This document shows, piece after piece, positions 35,975 to 44,632 of a stretch of DNA of 64,000 bases. The notes beneath the pieces are model-generated. The model was not told where the DNA came from, did not search any database, and worked only from the letters and a program-made list of their open reading frames with translations. Where the stretch lies: positions 499,467 to 563,466 of the forward strand of contig CBDETI010000024.1 of assembly GCA_965242775.1 (NCBI GenBank), in the 5' to 3' direction. Position numbers and translations under genes: made by a program. Position 1 is the first letter of the stretch. Each line of letters opens with the position of its first letter. The stretch comes from JAWPMT01 sp965242775 (GTDB lineage: Bacteria; Bacteroidota; Bacteroidia; Cytophagales; Cyclobacteriaceae).

Positions 35975-37407
35975 TATTTTCTAAAAATCAGAAATGCCGA
36001 AGTGGCGAACATAGCCAAAATAAAAAGGTTGCCAAAAACCCTGGTCCATGAACCCTTTTTTAAAGTGACTAATGTGTTGTCTTCGAAACCAATCCGATCA
36101 TAAAATGATCCCAGGTCGTTGGCGCTGATATATTCGTTTTTTCGACTTTCGCCGGTGACTAGCACGGTGTAGTTGGAAGCAAGCGTATCGTATGTCTCCC
36201 GCTCCGGATCGAAATAGACCCATTGAAGATAATCGCCCAGGTGGTATTTCCCAGGCTCATTGGGGATACCATAGTAACTAAAAGCTTTGGTTCCCGACAC
36301 GGTATTTTGTGCCCTTCGTACATCCTGCTGAATGTTGGGTTCGTAAAAATCGAAGTTCCCATCCTCAGGTACCTGCGGCGGATTAATAGCACTAATATTT
36401 CCTCGTCCCACAACATTAAAAGAGTAATTGAAGCTTTGACCCGTTTCAAGTTCTTTTGTTGAAATGTCTTCTTTCAGCAAATACTGACCCACGGCTACGC
36501 TTTCCCTTAGTGGATGTGGTGGCAGTGGCCTGACACTTATCGTTTTGGGTTTCGAGTAGAACGTTTCAAAATCTTCTTGTCTGTTGCGCCCGAAAAAACT
36601 AGGGTTTTTAGCTACTCTATATTTTATAAGTTTTAATCCGACTGAGGGAAATTCAATGTCTTGCACATTCAAAGGATAGTACGCAGCCTGGAAAATTTTG
36701 TATTGCGTATAGGCTTTCCCCTGGATCGTCACCGGCTGACCATTGATGTTATCGATATTGAAGTTTTCTTCCCAGCAGCTCTCGGGTTTGATGTTCTTGA
36801 CGATCTCAGTGATCTGCTTTCCCAGATCATAGAACCTCATGTCCGCTCGGTTCGATTCCGCTACGTAAAAAGCCAGTGTTGTCGTGAACCCCTCACCTAC
36901 AAAAACCTGTGGTTTGTCGCTGGTCAATGCCAGAAATGCCTCAGCCTCGATATCAATGAACTCCTGAGGTTGCGCCTCTCTCCTTCGGTTGTTGAGGAAA
37001 TCAAAGGGATCGAATGGATCCCGGGATTGTTGCCGTTGAATGGCCGGCCCTACTTTGACAGTTGCCCCAGGGCTCTCATATTGCTTGCCGTTCACGGTAA
37101 TTGAGAAGGGCGGAATGGTGAAAGTACCCTCCGCGGTAGGCAAGTAGTTTTGGGTAATACTTTGAGAAGAGGTCATGCGACCATTGACAAAGCTGGTGGA
37201 GGTGGAAGAGGAGGTTCCCCGCTTAAGGAATCCTTCGATCTCCGGAAAAGGGCTGTAATTTCTCAGTCGCTCATTTTCTAAGGTAACAGAAATTGTAAAT
37301 ACCTGATTAACAGCAACTTCTGTGGAGCCGATCTGGATTTTGACATCTTGACTGACACCCGCTCCTGAAAAAAGTAGAAGCACTATACAACTTAGAATGA
37401 TCCGCAT
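35974..37407 (-). CDS. batD: BatD family protein
   Basis: 477 residues. Signal peptide (about 1-19), a large extracytoplasmic beta-rich domain beginning VKIQIGSTEVAVNQVFTISV, and one membrane helix at the C-terminus (about 458-475). This is the layout of BatD, linked in other Bacteroidota to the BatA/BatB VWA proteins and a MoxR ATPase in aerotolerance and envelope stress. Here no batA, batB or batE lies next to it. First gene of the six-gene run ending in the FAD dehydrogenase. Confidence 0.85.
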   Translation of the reverse strand: MRIILSCIVLLLFSGAGVSQDVKIQIGSTEVAVNQVFTISVTLENERLRNYSPFPEIEGFLKRGTSSSTSTSFVNGRMTSSQSITQNYLPTAEGTFTIPPFSITVNGKQYESPGATVKVGPAIQRQQSRDPFDPFDFLNNRRREAQPQEFIDIEAEAFLALTSDKPQVFVGEGFTTTLAFYVAESNRADMRFYDLGKQITEIVKNIKPESCWEENFNIDNINGQPVTIQGKAYTQYKIFQAAYYPLNVQDIEFPSVGLKLIKYRVAKNPSFFGRNRQEDFETFYSKPKTISVRPLPPHPLRESVAVGQYLLKEDISTKELETGQSFNYSFNVVGRGNISAINPPQVPEDGNFDFYEPNIQQDVRRAQNTVSGTKAFSYYGIPNEPGKYHLGDYLQWVYFDPERETYDTLASNYTVLVTGESRKNEYISANDLGSFYDRIGFEDNTLVTLKKGSWTRVFGNLFILAMFATSAFLIFRK

Positions 37408-37431
37408 CGTTATTGAGGTCGTGTTACTTAT

Positions 37432-37443
37432 GAAAACGTTTTC
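37432..37443. promoter_or_regulatory. Perfect palindrome GAAAACGTTTTC (operator candidate)
   Basis: Twelve-base perfect palindrome centred on CG, located 25-36 bases upstream of the batD start in the divergent region with the 37563 gene. The form (T)GAAAACGTTTTC closely resembles operators of LacI-family regulators, known from established work on that family. No LacI-type gene is in the window, so the regulator is unknown. Confidence 0.4.
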
Positions 37444-37459
37444 GAAAAGTTAATGGTCC

Positions 37460-37490
37460 TTGCAAAATAGGATCGAATTTGTTAACTTTT
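37460..37490 (+). promoter_or_regulatory. Candidate promoter for the 37563 small gene
   Basis: TTG (37460-37462), 20-base spacer, TAACTTTT (37483-37490), one mismatch from the -7 consensus. It would give a leader of about 65 bases. Confidence 0.35.
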
Positions 37491-37562
37491 ACATTACGAT
37501 TCTGACACAAAAGAACGTCAAATTTACCGTAACAGTTATTCACTTAACAAAATTTCACGTAG

Positions 37563-37748
37563 ATGTTGGAGTACTTTAAAACGATCTTGCACAAAGTGAG
37601 TTTCGATGTGAGTCTTTTCGAAAAAGAGCTGAAAAAGGCTATTCGCTCATTGGTACCTGACGAGGTAACAAAGCTCAAGGATTGGTGCTACCGAGAATTT
37701 GGACACCTCCATCAGAGCATCTTAAATCAGTGTTTTACAATAACCTAA
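37563..37748 (+). CDS. Small conserved-looking protein, 61 residues
   Basis: Cytoplasmic, no signal or membrane segment; amphipathic helices with Lys, Glu and Phe (FEKELKKAIRSLVPDEV, then LKDWCYREFG). I have seen similar small proteins in Cytophagales genomes, but no function is known. Followed within five bases by a strong terminator with a GAAA tetraloop, which supports a real one-gene transcript. It diverges from batD. Confidence 0.6.
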   Translation: MLEYFKTILHKVSFDVSLFEKELKKAIRSLVPDEVTKLKDWCYREFGHLHQSILNQCFTIT

Positions 37749-37751
37749 AGC

Positions 37752-37776
37752 AAACCCTCGAAAGAGGGTTTTTTGT
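37752..37776 (+). terminator. Rho-independent terminator after the 61-residue protein
   Basis: AAACCCTC (37752-37759), GAAA tetraloop, GAGGGTTT (37764-37771) and a T run. It ends before the convergent phoH stop at 37794. Confidence 0.85.
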
Positions 37777-37793
37777 TTTTCGGGCTGGATAGA

Positions 37794-39131
37794 TTAAAGT
37801 AATTCGTTGGCTAGATTGGCCAGTTCGGATCGCTCACCTTTTTCCAGCGTGATGTGGGCATAGACCGGCTGATCTTCTATGCGGTCTATCAAGTAAGAGA
37901 GTCCGTTGGACTGGGAGTCGAGGTAGGGTGTATCGATTTGGTAGATATCCCCGGTGAAAATGATTTTGGTGTTTTCTCCTGCGCGTGTGATGATAGTTTT
38001 GATTTCGTGTGGCGTCAGATTTTGGGCTTCGTCCACGATGAAGAAAATGTTGGAAAGGCTTCGTCCCCGGATATAAGCCAATGGGGTGATCACCAACTTT
38101 TCCTTATTCACCATTTCGGTGATCCGCTTGTGTTCCTTGTCACTTTCAGGGTACTGGTTCTGTATAAATTTCAGGTTGTCCCAAAGTGGCTCCATATAAG
38201 GGTTTAGTTTGGATTTGATATCCCCCGGGAGATAGCCAATGTCCTTGTTACTGAGTGGAACAATCGGCCGGGCCAGGTAAATCTGCTTGAAATTGCGTCG
38301 TTGCTCCATGGCACATGCGACAGCCAGAAGAGTTTTGCCAGTCCCAGCAACACCGTTGATGGCTACCAATTTCACTTCTGGGTTCATCATGGCCTCAATA
38401 GCAAAAGTCTGTTCGGCATTTTTGGGTTTAATACCGTAGACACTGACTTTTTCTACCTTGTCGACACTTTTCTCTGCTGCATTGTATTTGGCGAGGACGG
38501 AATTCTTGTCGCTCCGCAGAATGAAGTACTCGTTGGCAATGCCTTTTCTGCGGCCAAGGATCTTTTTCTTGTCGACTGTACCTTCTTTGAAGATCTTGTC
38601 GATATCCACACTATCCACCCCGGTAACGTCCGTTTTACCGGTATGTAATGTGCTTACATTTTTAATTTTTCCGGTTTCATAATCCTCAGCTTGCAGGTCC
38701 AGTGATTTGGCTTTTAGGCGTAGATTGATGTCTTTAGAAACCAGGATCACCATTCGATCTTGTTCTACTTCCTTTAGTGCCAGTGCCGCGTTTAATATGC
38801 GATGGTCATTCTTCGCATCGTTAAAAACTTTTCGGGCGTCGACCGTGCTTTCCTGGTCCATCAAAACCTTGAACTTACCTTTCGATTTGCCATTCAAAGG
38901 GATCCATTCGTGTAACATCTGTCCATCGGCAAGCTTGTCCAGCAGCCTGGTAAATTCCCTCGCTTCGAAGTTTTTCGTGTCGTTGCCTTTTTTGAATTGA
39001 TCAAGTTCCTCCAAGACAGTAATTGGGATTCCTATATCATGCTCGGCAAAATTCAGGATAGAGTCGTGAGAATAAAGAATAACGGAGGTATCCAGAACGA
39101 ATATCTTCTTCTTTTTGGTACTTCTTGGCAT
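37794..39131 (-). CDS. PIN-PhoH ATPase/nuclease
   Basis: 445 residues. An N-terminal PIN ribonuclease domain (about 8-150) with acidic residues in VLDTSVIL (Asp14), EELDQF and NDHRIL (Asp109). A C-terminal PhoH ATPase domain (about 235-445) follows, with Walker A GVAGTGKT (260-267) and Walker B FIVDEAQNL. PIN-PhoH fusions (PhoH2 type) are proposed RNA helicase/nucleases. The start is a plain ATG. Last gene of the run that begins with the VWA protein. Confidence 0.92.
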   Translation of the reverse strand: MPRSTKKKKIFVLDTSVILYSHDSILNFAEHDIGIPITVLEELDQFKKGNDTKNFEAREFTRLLDKLADGQMLHEWIPLNGKSKGKFKVLMDQESTVDARKVFNDAKNDHRILNAALALKEVEQDRMVILVSKDINLRLKAKSLDLQAEDYETGKIKNVSTLHTGKTDVTGVDSVDIDKIFKEGTVDKKKILGRRKGIANEYFILRSDKNSVLAKYNAAEKSVDKVEKVSVYGIKPKNAEQTFAIEAMMNPEVKLVAINGVAGTGKTLLAVACAMEQRRNFKQIYLARPIVPLSNKDIGYLPGDIKSKLNPYMEPLWDNLKFIQNQYPESDKEHKRITEMVNKEKLVITPLAYIRGRSLSNIFFIVDEAQNLTPHEIKTIITRAGENTKIIFTGDIYQIDTPYLDSQSNGLSYLIDRIEDQPVYAHITLEKGERSELANLANELL

Positions 39132-39213
39132 GTTTTGAGGTCCCCTGTGTTCTTAAAAAGTGGGAATTCAATATTATGATTTTTGCGTCATATTCTTGCT
39201 GATTGCGACGTTT

Positions 39214-39858
39214 TTATTCTGAGAAAACGTACCAGTCTTCTTCTTCTCTGGGCAGGATCTTAATGACATGATTTTGGGCAAGATTGACCACTATGTCAGA
39301 GGCTTGTTTTGTAGGGAGGTTGCTCAACTTGCAAAACTCTCCCAAGGTAATATGATCATGCGATCCCAGGTGCTTTACGAGTATTCTTGCCGCCTCATCG
39401 TATTGAAACCCTTGGACCTCCGTGGATCGCTCCTTTTGCAGTGTTTTGCGCAGCTCCCGACTTGCTTGGACCGACTTGTCTTGAACCCGGATGTAAGCTC
39501 GACCCAGTCGATGATTTTTGTTTAAAAAAGCATAATACGGCTTGGCTTGACCTCCGAATATCTCGTAGTGCAAAACACTCTTGACTTCAGTCACCGGGAT
39601 GGTCTCAACCTGAAATGAGATAGCCGGTCGGCACAATTCTTCGATGGCCTTGGTCATGGCAAATTCTTCTTCTCCCGGAAAACTGAGGCCATCTATGGCA
39701 CCATTATCGTCTATTCCGATCAATAAATGACCACCTGTAGAGTTGGCAAAGGCCACTACTTCTCGGACCACTTTTTCGGGATGGTTGATTTTTTTCTTGA
39801 ACTCAACCCGATCACCTTCTCCGCCACGGACCATCCGCTTCAACTGGATCAAATCCAT
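39214..39858 (-). CDS. AlbA_2 (Schlafen-type) domain protein
   Basis: 214 residues. The N-terminal half (about 10-125) carries the AlbA_2 pattern: GEGDRVEFKKK, a VVAFANSTGGHLLIGIDDNG stretch and YYAFLNKNHRLGRAYIRV. The C-terminal half (about 140-205) looks like a small winged helix (LGEFCKLSNLPTKQASDIV), fitting a DNA-binding role. Related proteins are often called transcriptional regulators or helicase-like, mostly without experimental proof. Lies between phoH and the MoxR/ChlI-type ATPase. Confidence 0.75.
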   Translation of the reverse strand: MDLIQLKRMVRGGEGDRVEFKKKINHPEKVVREVVAFANSTGGHLLIGIDDNGAIDGLSFPGEEEFAMTKAIEELCRPAISFQVETIPVTEVKSVLHYEIFGGQAKPYYAFLNKNHRLGRAYIRVQDKSVQASRELRKTLQKERSTEVQGFQYDEAARILVKHLGSHDHITLGEFCKLSNLPTKQASDIVVNLAQNHVIKILPREEEDWYVFSE

Positions 39859-39911
39859 CTTTCAAGAATCTTTTGCTAGAAAGTAATTATACGAAAAACG
39901 GAGGTTCGATG

Positions 39912-41426
39912 CTAATAATTGTCCTCATCTTCCTCCGAATCCGGCATGCTGAACATCGAACTCAGCAGGTCCTTGAATTGCATACCTTTTTCAAGTGCAT
40001 GCTTGCTAAGCATGCTATATTCAGCCAAGCCATACAGGGCAAATTCCATCAGGAAAGATCTTTCGTTCCCGCTTGCCTTTGCGTGGTAGGTGGTAACCAG
40101 CTCGCTCAACCCAGGTATATTCTCTAGCTCCTGTTGATAGGTTTTGTCAGGGGTATCAAATACCAGGTCTACCATGTTACCATTACCAAACCAGTCGGTA
40201 ATGGTTTTATATGGATTTGGACCTTCTTTTTTCTTTCGCAGCTCTTCAGGGTCGGGGAAATAGTCCGCAAACAAGGTGCGGATCGCTTTGCCAATTAAGT
40301 TATTGGCCACAATGCCGGGTCCTTCCTGCTCTCCCTCGTATACTAGTTCGACCTTCCCTGTTACAGCTGGGACCACACTGATAAGGTCAGAAATTCTGAC
40401 AGCTGCCTTCGATTCATGGTTGATGAGTTTGCGTCGTTCCGCGCTACTTATGAGGTTTTCGTAGGCTGAGATCGTTAGCCGCGCAGAGACACCACTTTTA
40501 GCATCTACATACTCGCTATCTCTTGCCTCAATGGCAATTTGTTCTATGAGGTCTTTGGCCAGATCCAGTACGCTTATTTGTTGCTGCTCGAGTTCGAGAC
40601 TAGCTTCTTGTGCCGTTATCTTTTTGCCAATTTCCCTGGTCTTTGGGTAGTGTGTGATGATTTGGCTATCAATACGGTCTTTCAGAGGTGTGACAATACT
40701 TCCTCTGTTGGTGTAATCCTCAGGGTTTGCTGTGAATACGAATTGCACGTCGAGGGGCAATCGTAACTTGAAGCCGCGGATTTGAATGTCCCCTTCCTGC
40801 AATATGTTGAACAATGCAACCTGGATGCGTGCTTGCAAGTCCGGAAGTTCATTGATCACGAAAATGCCCCGGTGAGAGCGAGGAATAAGACCATAGTGTA
40901 TGACCCGTTCATCTGAGTACGGTAGCTTGAGGCTTGCTGCCTTGATAGGGTCTACATCCCCAATGAGGTCAGCGATGGTCACGTCTGGTGTGGCCAACTT
41001 TTCTGTGTAGCGGTCGCTACGGTGGATCCAGGCGATGGTCGTGTTATCACCTTCTTGACTAATCAGGTCATGGGCATAGCGAGAGAGCGGCTTCAGCGGG
41101 TCGTCATTCAGCACTGACCCGTTGATGGTGGGAATGTACTCATCCAGCAATGCAGTCATTGTCCGTGCTATACGCGTTTTGGCTTGTCCTCGAAGGCCGA
41201 GGAAATTGATGTTGTGCTTGGCGAGGATAGCTCGTTCCAAGTCAGGAATAACTGTATCTGAATACCCCCAGATCTTGTCAAAGATTTTGTGTCCACTCTG
41301 TAGGTGCCGGATTAGATTTTTTCGGAGCTCTTCCTTTATTGAAAGGCTTTGATAGCCGGCCTTTTTCAATTCGCCAAGTGTGCTTATTTCCACTAGCTCG
41401 CTAGCAGGGATTTTGTCGTAGGTCAT
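39912..41426 (-). CDS. MoxR/ChlI-type AAA+ ATPase
   Basis: 504 residues of the magnesium-chelatase ChlI-like AAA+ group, often paired with a VWA protein. Walker A GLRGQAKT (77-84). The Walker B region reads GIFVINELPDLQ with Asn192 where Asp is usual, followed by Glu193; I recall this as a family trait. Sensor segments TANPEDYTNRG and PLKDRIDSQI are present. Ten bases downstream of the VWA gene. Probably an ATP-driven chaperone or remodelling enzyme; chelatase activity is not implied. Confidence 0.85.
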   Translation of the reverse strand: MTYDKIPASELVEISTLGELKKAGYQSLSIKEELRKNLIRHLQSGHKIFDKIWGYSDTVIPDLERAILAKHNINFLGLRGQAKTRIARTMTALLDEYIPTINGSVLNDDPLKPLSRYAHDLISQEGDNTTIAWIHRSDRYTEKLATPDVTIADLIGDVDPIKAASLKLPYSDERVIHYGLIPRSHRGIFVINELPDLQARIQVALFNILQEGDIQIRGFKLRLPLDVQFVFTANPEDYTNRGSIVTPLKDRIDSQIITHYPKTREIGKKITAQEASLELEQQQISVLDLAKDLIEQIAIEARDSEYVDAKSGVSARLTISAYENLISSAERRKLINHESKAAVRISDLISVVPAVTGKVELVYEGEQEGPGIVANNLIGKAIRTLFADYFPDPEELRKKKEGPNPYKTITDWFGNGNMVDLVFDTPDKTYQQELENIPGLSELVTTYHAKASGNERSFLMEFALYGLAEYSMLSKHALEKGMQFKDLLSSMFSMPDSEEDEDNY

Positions 41427-41436
41427 TTGTTGCTGG

Positions 41437-42534
41437 TTAAAGATTTTTTCTTCGATTTCGTCTGTAATCCTCGAAGATCAGGTCGCCAAGTCCCTTCAGG
41501 CTGCTGTAATAGGCATTGCCATTATTGACTTTAGTGAATTCGGCGACAAATTGTTTAAGGTAAGGGTCACTGGCTATCATGAAGGTGGTTATCGGGATAT
41601 GTAATCTGCGACATTGCGCCCCGAGATTAAGTGTTTTGTTCAGGATTTTTGGGTCCAGGCCGAAGCTGTTTTTGTAATATTTGATACCGACTTTGAGGCA
41701 AGTTGGTTTGCCATCAGTAATCATGAATATCTGTTTGTTCTTGTTTTTTCTCCTTCTCAAAATATCCATTGCCAGTTCCAGTCCGGCTACGGTATTGGTG
41801 TGGTAAGGGCCCACTTCCAGGTATGGAAGGTCTTTGATTTCTATTTGCCACGCGTCATTACCAAACACGATCACATCCAGGGTATCCTTCGGGTACTTTC
41901 TGGTGACTAATTCTGCCAGTGCCATGGCGACTTTTTTCGCTGGTGTAATCCTATCCTCACCATACAGGATCATGGAATGGCTGATGTCTATCATAAGCAC
42001 CGTGGAAGTCTGGGATTTGTATTCTCGCTCCCGAATTTCCAGATCGCTTTCTGTCAACATGAAATCGCCGAAACCGTGATTAATTTGGGCGTTCTTGATG
42101 CTTTCGGTCAGTGCTATTTGCTCTGGGGAGTCACCAAATTGAAACTCTCTGAAATCTGTAGAAATTTCGTCCCCATTCCCGGAGAAATTAGTCCTGTGGT
42201 TCCCTTTTCCGGATTTTTTCAGTTTACCGAAAATTTCTTCCAACGCGCTTTTCCTAATCTCCTGCTCGCTTTTGGCGGTAAGTTTGAAGCTCCCTTTTTC
42301 ATTGTCTTCTGTGATATAACCTTTGGATTTGAGATCGTCAATGAAATCGCCAATCCCGTAATCTTCGGAGGATATTTGGTATTGGTTGTCCAAGTTTGTC
42401 AGCCAACTGAGTGCTTCGCTCACATCGCCAGAGGTGATCACCATCAATTGCAGGAATATATTGAGGAGATTGTCAAATTCTGATTTGCTTTGATCCTTGT
42501 CAGGGATAAACTCTGTGAAGCGATGCCCAATCAT
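41437..42534 (-). CDS. VWA domain protein, partner of the AAA+ ATPase
   Basis: 365 residues, cytoplasmic, with an N-terminal helical part (1-170) and a von Willebrand A domain (about 175-360). The metal-ion-dependent adhesion site motif DxSxS is visible as Asp183, Ser185 and Ser187 in MIDISHS. The pairing of a VWA protein with a MoxR/ChlI-like ATPase is the known MoxR/VWA system. It starts the four-gene run towards phoH and diverges from the 42660 small gene. Confidence 0.9.
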   Translation of the reverse strand: MIGHRFTEFIPDKDQSKSEFDNLLNIFLQLMVITSGDVSEALSWLTNLDNQYQISSEDYGIGDFIDDLKSKGYITEDNEKGSFKLTAKSEQEIRKSALEEIFGKLKKSGKGNHRTNFSGNGDEISTDFREFQFGDSPEQIALTESIKNAQINHGFGDFMLTESDLEIREREYKSQTSTVLMIDISHSMILYGEDRITPAKKVAMALAELVTRKYPKDTLDVIVFGNDAWQIEIKDLPYLEVGPYHTNTVAGLELAMDILRRRKNKNKQIFMITDGKPTCLKVGIKYYKNSFGLDPKILNKTLNLGAQCRRLHIPITTFMIASDPYLKQFVAEFTKVNNGNAYYSSLKGLGDLIFEDYRRNRRKNL

Positions 42535-42611
42535 ATTTCTAATAACCGTGGTAGAAAATATTAGTTCTGACTTCTACAAAAAATAGTGGGATTCCAAGGT
42601 GAAATTCGCTC

Positions 42612-42643
42612 TTTGGCCGTAATGCAAAATAAAATTAAATTTA
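42612..42643 (+). promoter_or_regulatory. Candidate promoter for the 42660 small gene
   Basis: TTTG (42612-42615), 20-base spacer and TAAATTTA (42636-42643), one mismatch from the -7 consensus. It lies 17 bases before the ATG at 42660. Confidence 0.4.
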
Positions 42644-42659
42644 TCCCAGCATAAAAACC

Positions 42660-42830
42660 ATGCCCGGACGCAGACCGATATTCGCCACTTTAATCTCAAA
42701 TATCTACTACAAGTTAAGGGATACACTTTACAAAGCCACCCTAGAGCCTGAGGCACCGGAAATTAGAAAAGCGAAAGAATCCTTCGATTCAAAAAGCCAG
42801 AAAAAGGCAGAAGAGAAAAAGCCTTGGTAG
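42660..42830 (+). CDS. Very small basic protein, 56 residues
   Basis: ATG to TAG frame giving MPGRRPIFATLISNIYYKLR and a Lys/Glu-rich second half ending KKPW. It has no signal or membrane segment. A near-consensus promoter lies just upstream and the composition is protein-like, but no family is recognised and a chance frame cannot be excluded. It ends four bases before the stop of the convergent hydroxylase gene. Confidence 0.45.
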   Translation: MPGRRPIFATLISNIYYKLRDTLYKATLEPEAPEIRKAKESFDSKSQKKAEEKKPW

Positions 42831-42833
42831 TGT

Positions 42834-43448
42834 TTACCTTTTTGGCATTGTCCTGAACAACATATCCCAGAAGGGAGAGGATACGCCAAAAGCGTTTTCC
42901 GGATCTTTGTAGTGGTGGATTCCGTGATGTACCCAAAGTATCTTCAGAAAATTCTTGGGCGGCTGGTAGGCATGTACTGCGTAGTGTATGGAACTATAGA
43001 GTAGATAACCCACAAAGAACCCTGGTAGAAAACCAAATACGTAGGTTCCCAGGAGTAGCCAGAATACACCAAAAAAGAAAGCGGCCAGCAGGATGCTTGG
43101 TAGTGGGGGCATTGAGATTCGGTCCTTATCCTTCGGAAACTCATGATGCGCACCATGTACTAAGCGAGCAAATTTTGCCCGACCTGGCGAGGAGGGTTCA
43201 ATGTGGAATAAGAACCTATGAATCAGGTATTCTGTAAACGTGAAGGCCACCATTCCGGTGAAAAACAGTGCCGTGGCATTAACTGCATTGATGTGTCCAT
43301 TCCTAAAACCGTAAATAAGTAAAAGGGTAGGAAAGACGGTGTATAGGACGATGGTCACAGAAATGTGAGTCCTTGTCAGCAACTCTAAAACAGGGTTATT
43401 AAATAGTTTTTTAGTCCCTGTGTTTGAAGGTTTTTGTTTCGGCTCCAT
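42834..43448 (-). CDS. Fatty acid hydroxylase / sterol desaturase family protein
   Basis: 204 residues with four or so membrane helices and the eight-histidine diiron motif set: HRFLFH, HGAHHEFP, HYAVHAY and HHGIHHY. Such enzymes hydroxylate or desaturate fatty acyl chains or carotenoids at the membrane. The order and length match fatty-acid 2-hydroxylase-like proteins of Bacteroidota, which may act on sphingolipids or sulfonolipids (inference). Carotenoid hydroxylase (CrtZ-like) is an alternative. Lies 38 bases after bshA. Confidence 0.85.
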   Translation of the reverse strand: MEPKQKPSNTGTKKLFNNPVLELLTRTHISVTIVLYTVFPTLLLIYGFRNGHINAVNATALFFTGMVAFTFTEYLIHRFLFHIEPSSPGRAKFARLVHGAHHEFPKDKDRISMPPLPSILLAAFFFGVFWLLLGTYVFGFLPGFFVGYLLYSSIHYAVHAYQPPKNFLKILWVHHGIHHYKDPENAFGVSSPFWDMLFRTMPKR

Positions 43449-43486
43449 AGTTCACTCAATGATGCATACCTGCTCAATCCGCGAAA

Positions 43487-44632
43487 TTATAGACTCGTAG
43501 CGGATACTGTTGCTTTAAAGCGACTTTTTTCATAAAGAGTTTCATAAAGTGGCAGAATTTTGCTCAACTCGAAATCTTTTGCCCGTAAAAGGGCGCCTTC
43601 CTTGAATTTTTGAAGGTTTTTGTCATCGAGAATGTGGATGGCTTTTTTGGCCATATCTTCGATATCTCCAATTTGGCAGACAAACCCGGACTGTCCATCT
43701 AAATTGAGTTCAGGGAGTCCTCCGGCATCAGTACTTAGCACAGGAACTTCACAGGCCATGGCCTCTAAAGCGGCTAACCCAAAACTCTCTTTTTCGGATG
43801 TCATTACAAAAAGGTCGCTCACGGAGAGAACTTCCTCCACCGCTTCCAATTTGCCAAGGAACCGGATGTCATCGCAATGACCCATTTCGCGGCAAATCTC
43901 CTCCATTCTTGATCGCTCGGGTCCATCCCCCGCAAGTAAAAGTTTCGCGGGCACAATGGATCTTATTTTGCTAAAAACTGCGATAACGTCTTCGACACGT
44001 TTTACTTTTCTGAAGTTAGAAGTATGCACCAGCAGTTTTTCTCCATCTGGGCATATGGCCTTCTTGAAGTGATCTTTCTTTTGTTTCTTAAACCTACTGA
44101 GATCCACAAAGTTGGGAATGACATGTATGTCTTTGGTGACGGCAAAGTGCTCGTAGGTATCTTTTTTCAGATCCTCTGAGACCGCCGTGATGATGTCTGA
44201 TTGGTTGATAGAAAAAGTCACAACAGGTTCATACGTGGCATCTTTGCCTACTAACGTAATATCCGTACCGTGTAGTGTAGTAATAATTGGGATATTGATG
44301 TTTTTTGTTGCTAGAATCTGCTTAGCCATATATGCGGCGGATGCGTGTGGAATGGCATAGTGCACGTGCAGGACGTCCAATGCCTCGTGTTGTACTACAT
44401 CCACCATCTTGCTAGCCAGGGCCAACTCATAAGGTGCATATTCAAATAGCGGATAGTTCTTGGTGGAAACCTCGTGATAAAAGAGGTTCTCATTAAAAAA
44501 ATCCAATCTCGTTGGTTGGGAATAAGTGATGAAATGTACCTCATGACTTTCCTTCGCCAGAGCCTTCCCTAGTTCTGTTGCCACTACCCCGCTACCTCCG
44601 TAGGTCGGATAACAAACAATTCCAATTTTCAT
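43487..44632 (-). CDS. bshA: N-acetyl-alpha-D-glucosaminyl L-malate synthase BshA
   Basis: First enzyme of bacillithiol synthesis: transfers GlcNAc from UDP-GlcNAc to L-malate. 381 residues, GT4 glycosyltransferase. The start MKIGIVCYPTYGGSGVVATELG and the VHYAIPHASAA motif are BshA hallmarks; the donor-site ESFGLAALEAMACEVPV is typical of GT4. The other bacillithiol genes (bshB, bshC) are not in the window. Confidence 0.95.
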   Translation of the reverse strand: MKIGIVCYPTYGGSGVVATELGKALAKESHEVHFITYSQPTRLDFFNENLFYHEVSTKNYPLFEYAPYELALASKMVDVVQHEALDVLHVHYAIPHASAAYMAKQILATKNINIPIITTLHGTDITLVGKDATYEPVVTFSINQSDIITAVSEDLKKDTYEHFAVTKDIHVIPNFVDLSRFKKQKKDHFKKAICPDGEKLLVHTSNFRKVKRVEDVIAVFSKIRSIVPAKLLLAGDGPERSRMEEICREMGHCDDIRFLGKLEAVEEVLSVSDLFVMTSEKESFGLAALEAMACEVPVLSTDAGGLPELNLDGQSGFVCQIGDIEDMAKKAIHILDDKNLQKFKEGALLRAKDFELSKILPLYETLYEKSRFKATVSATSL

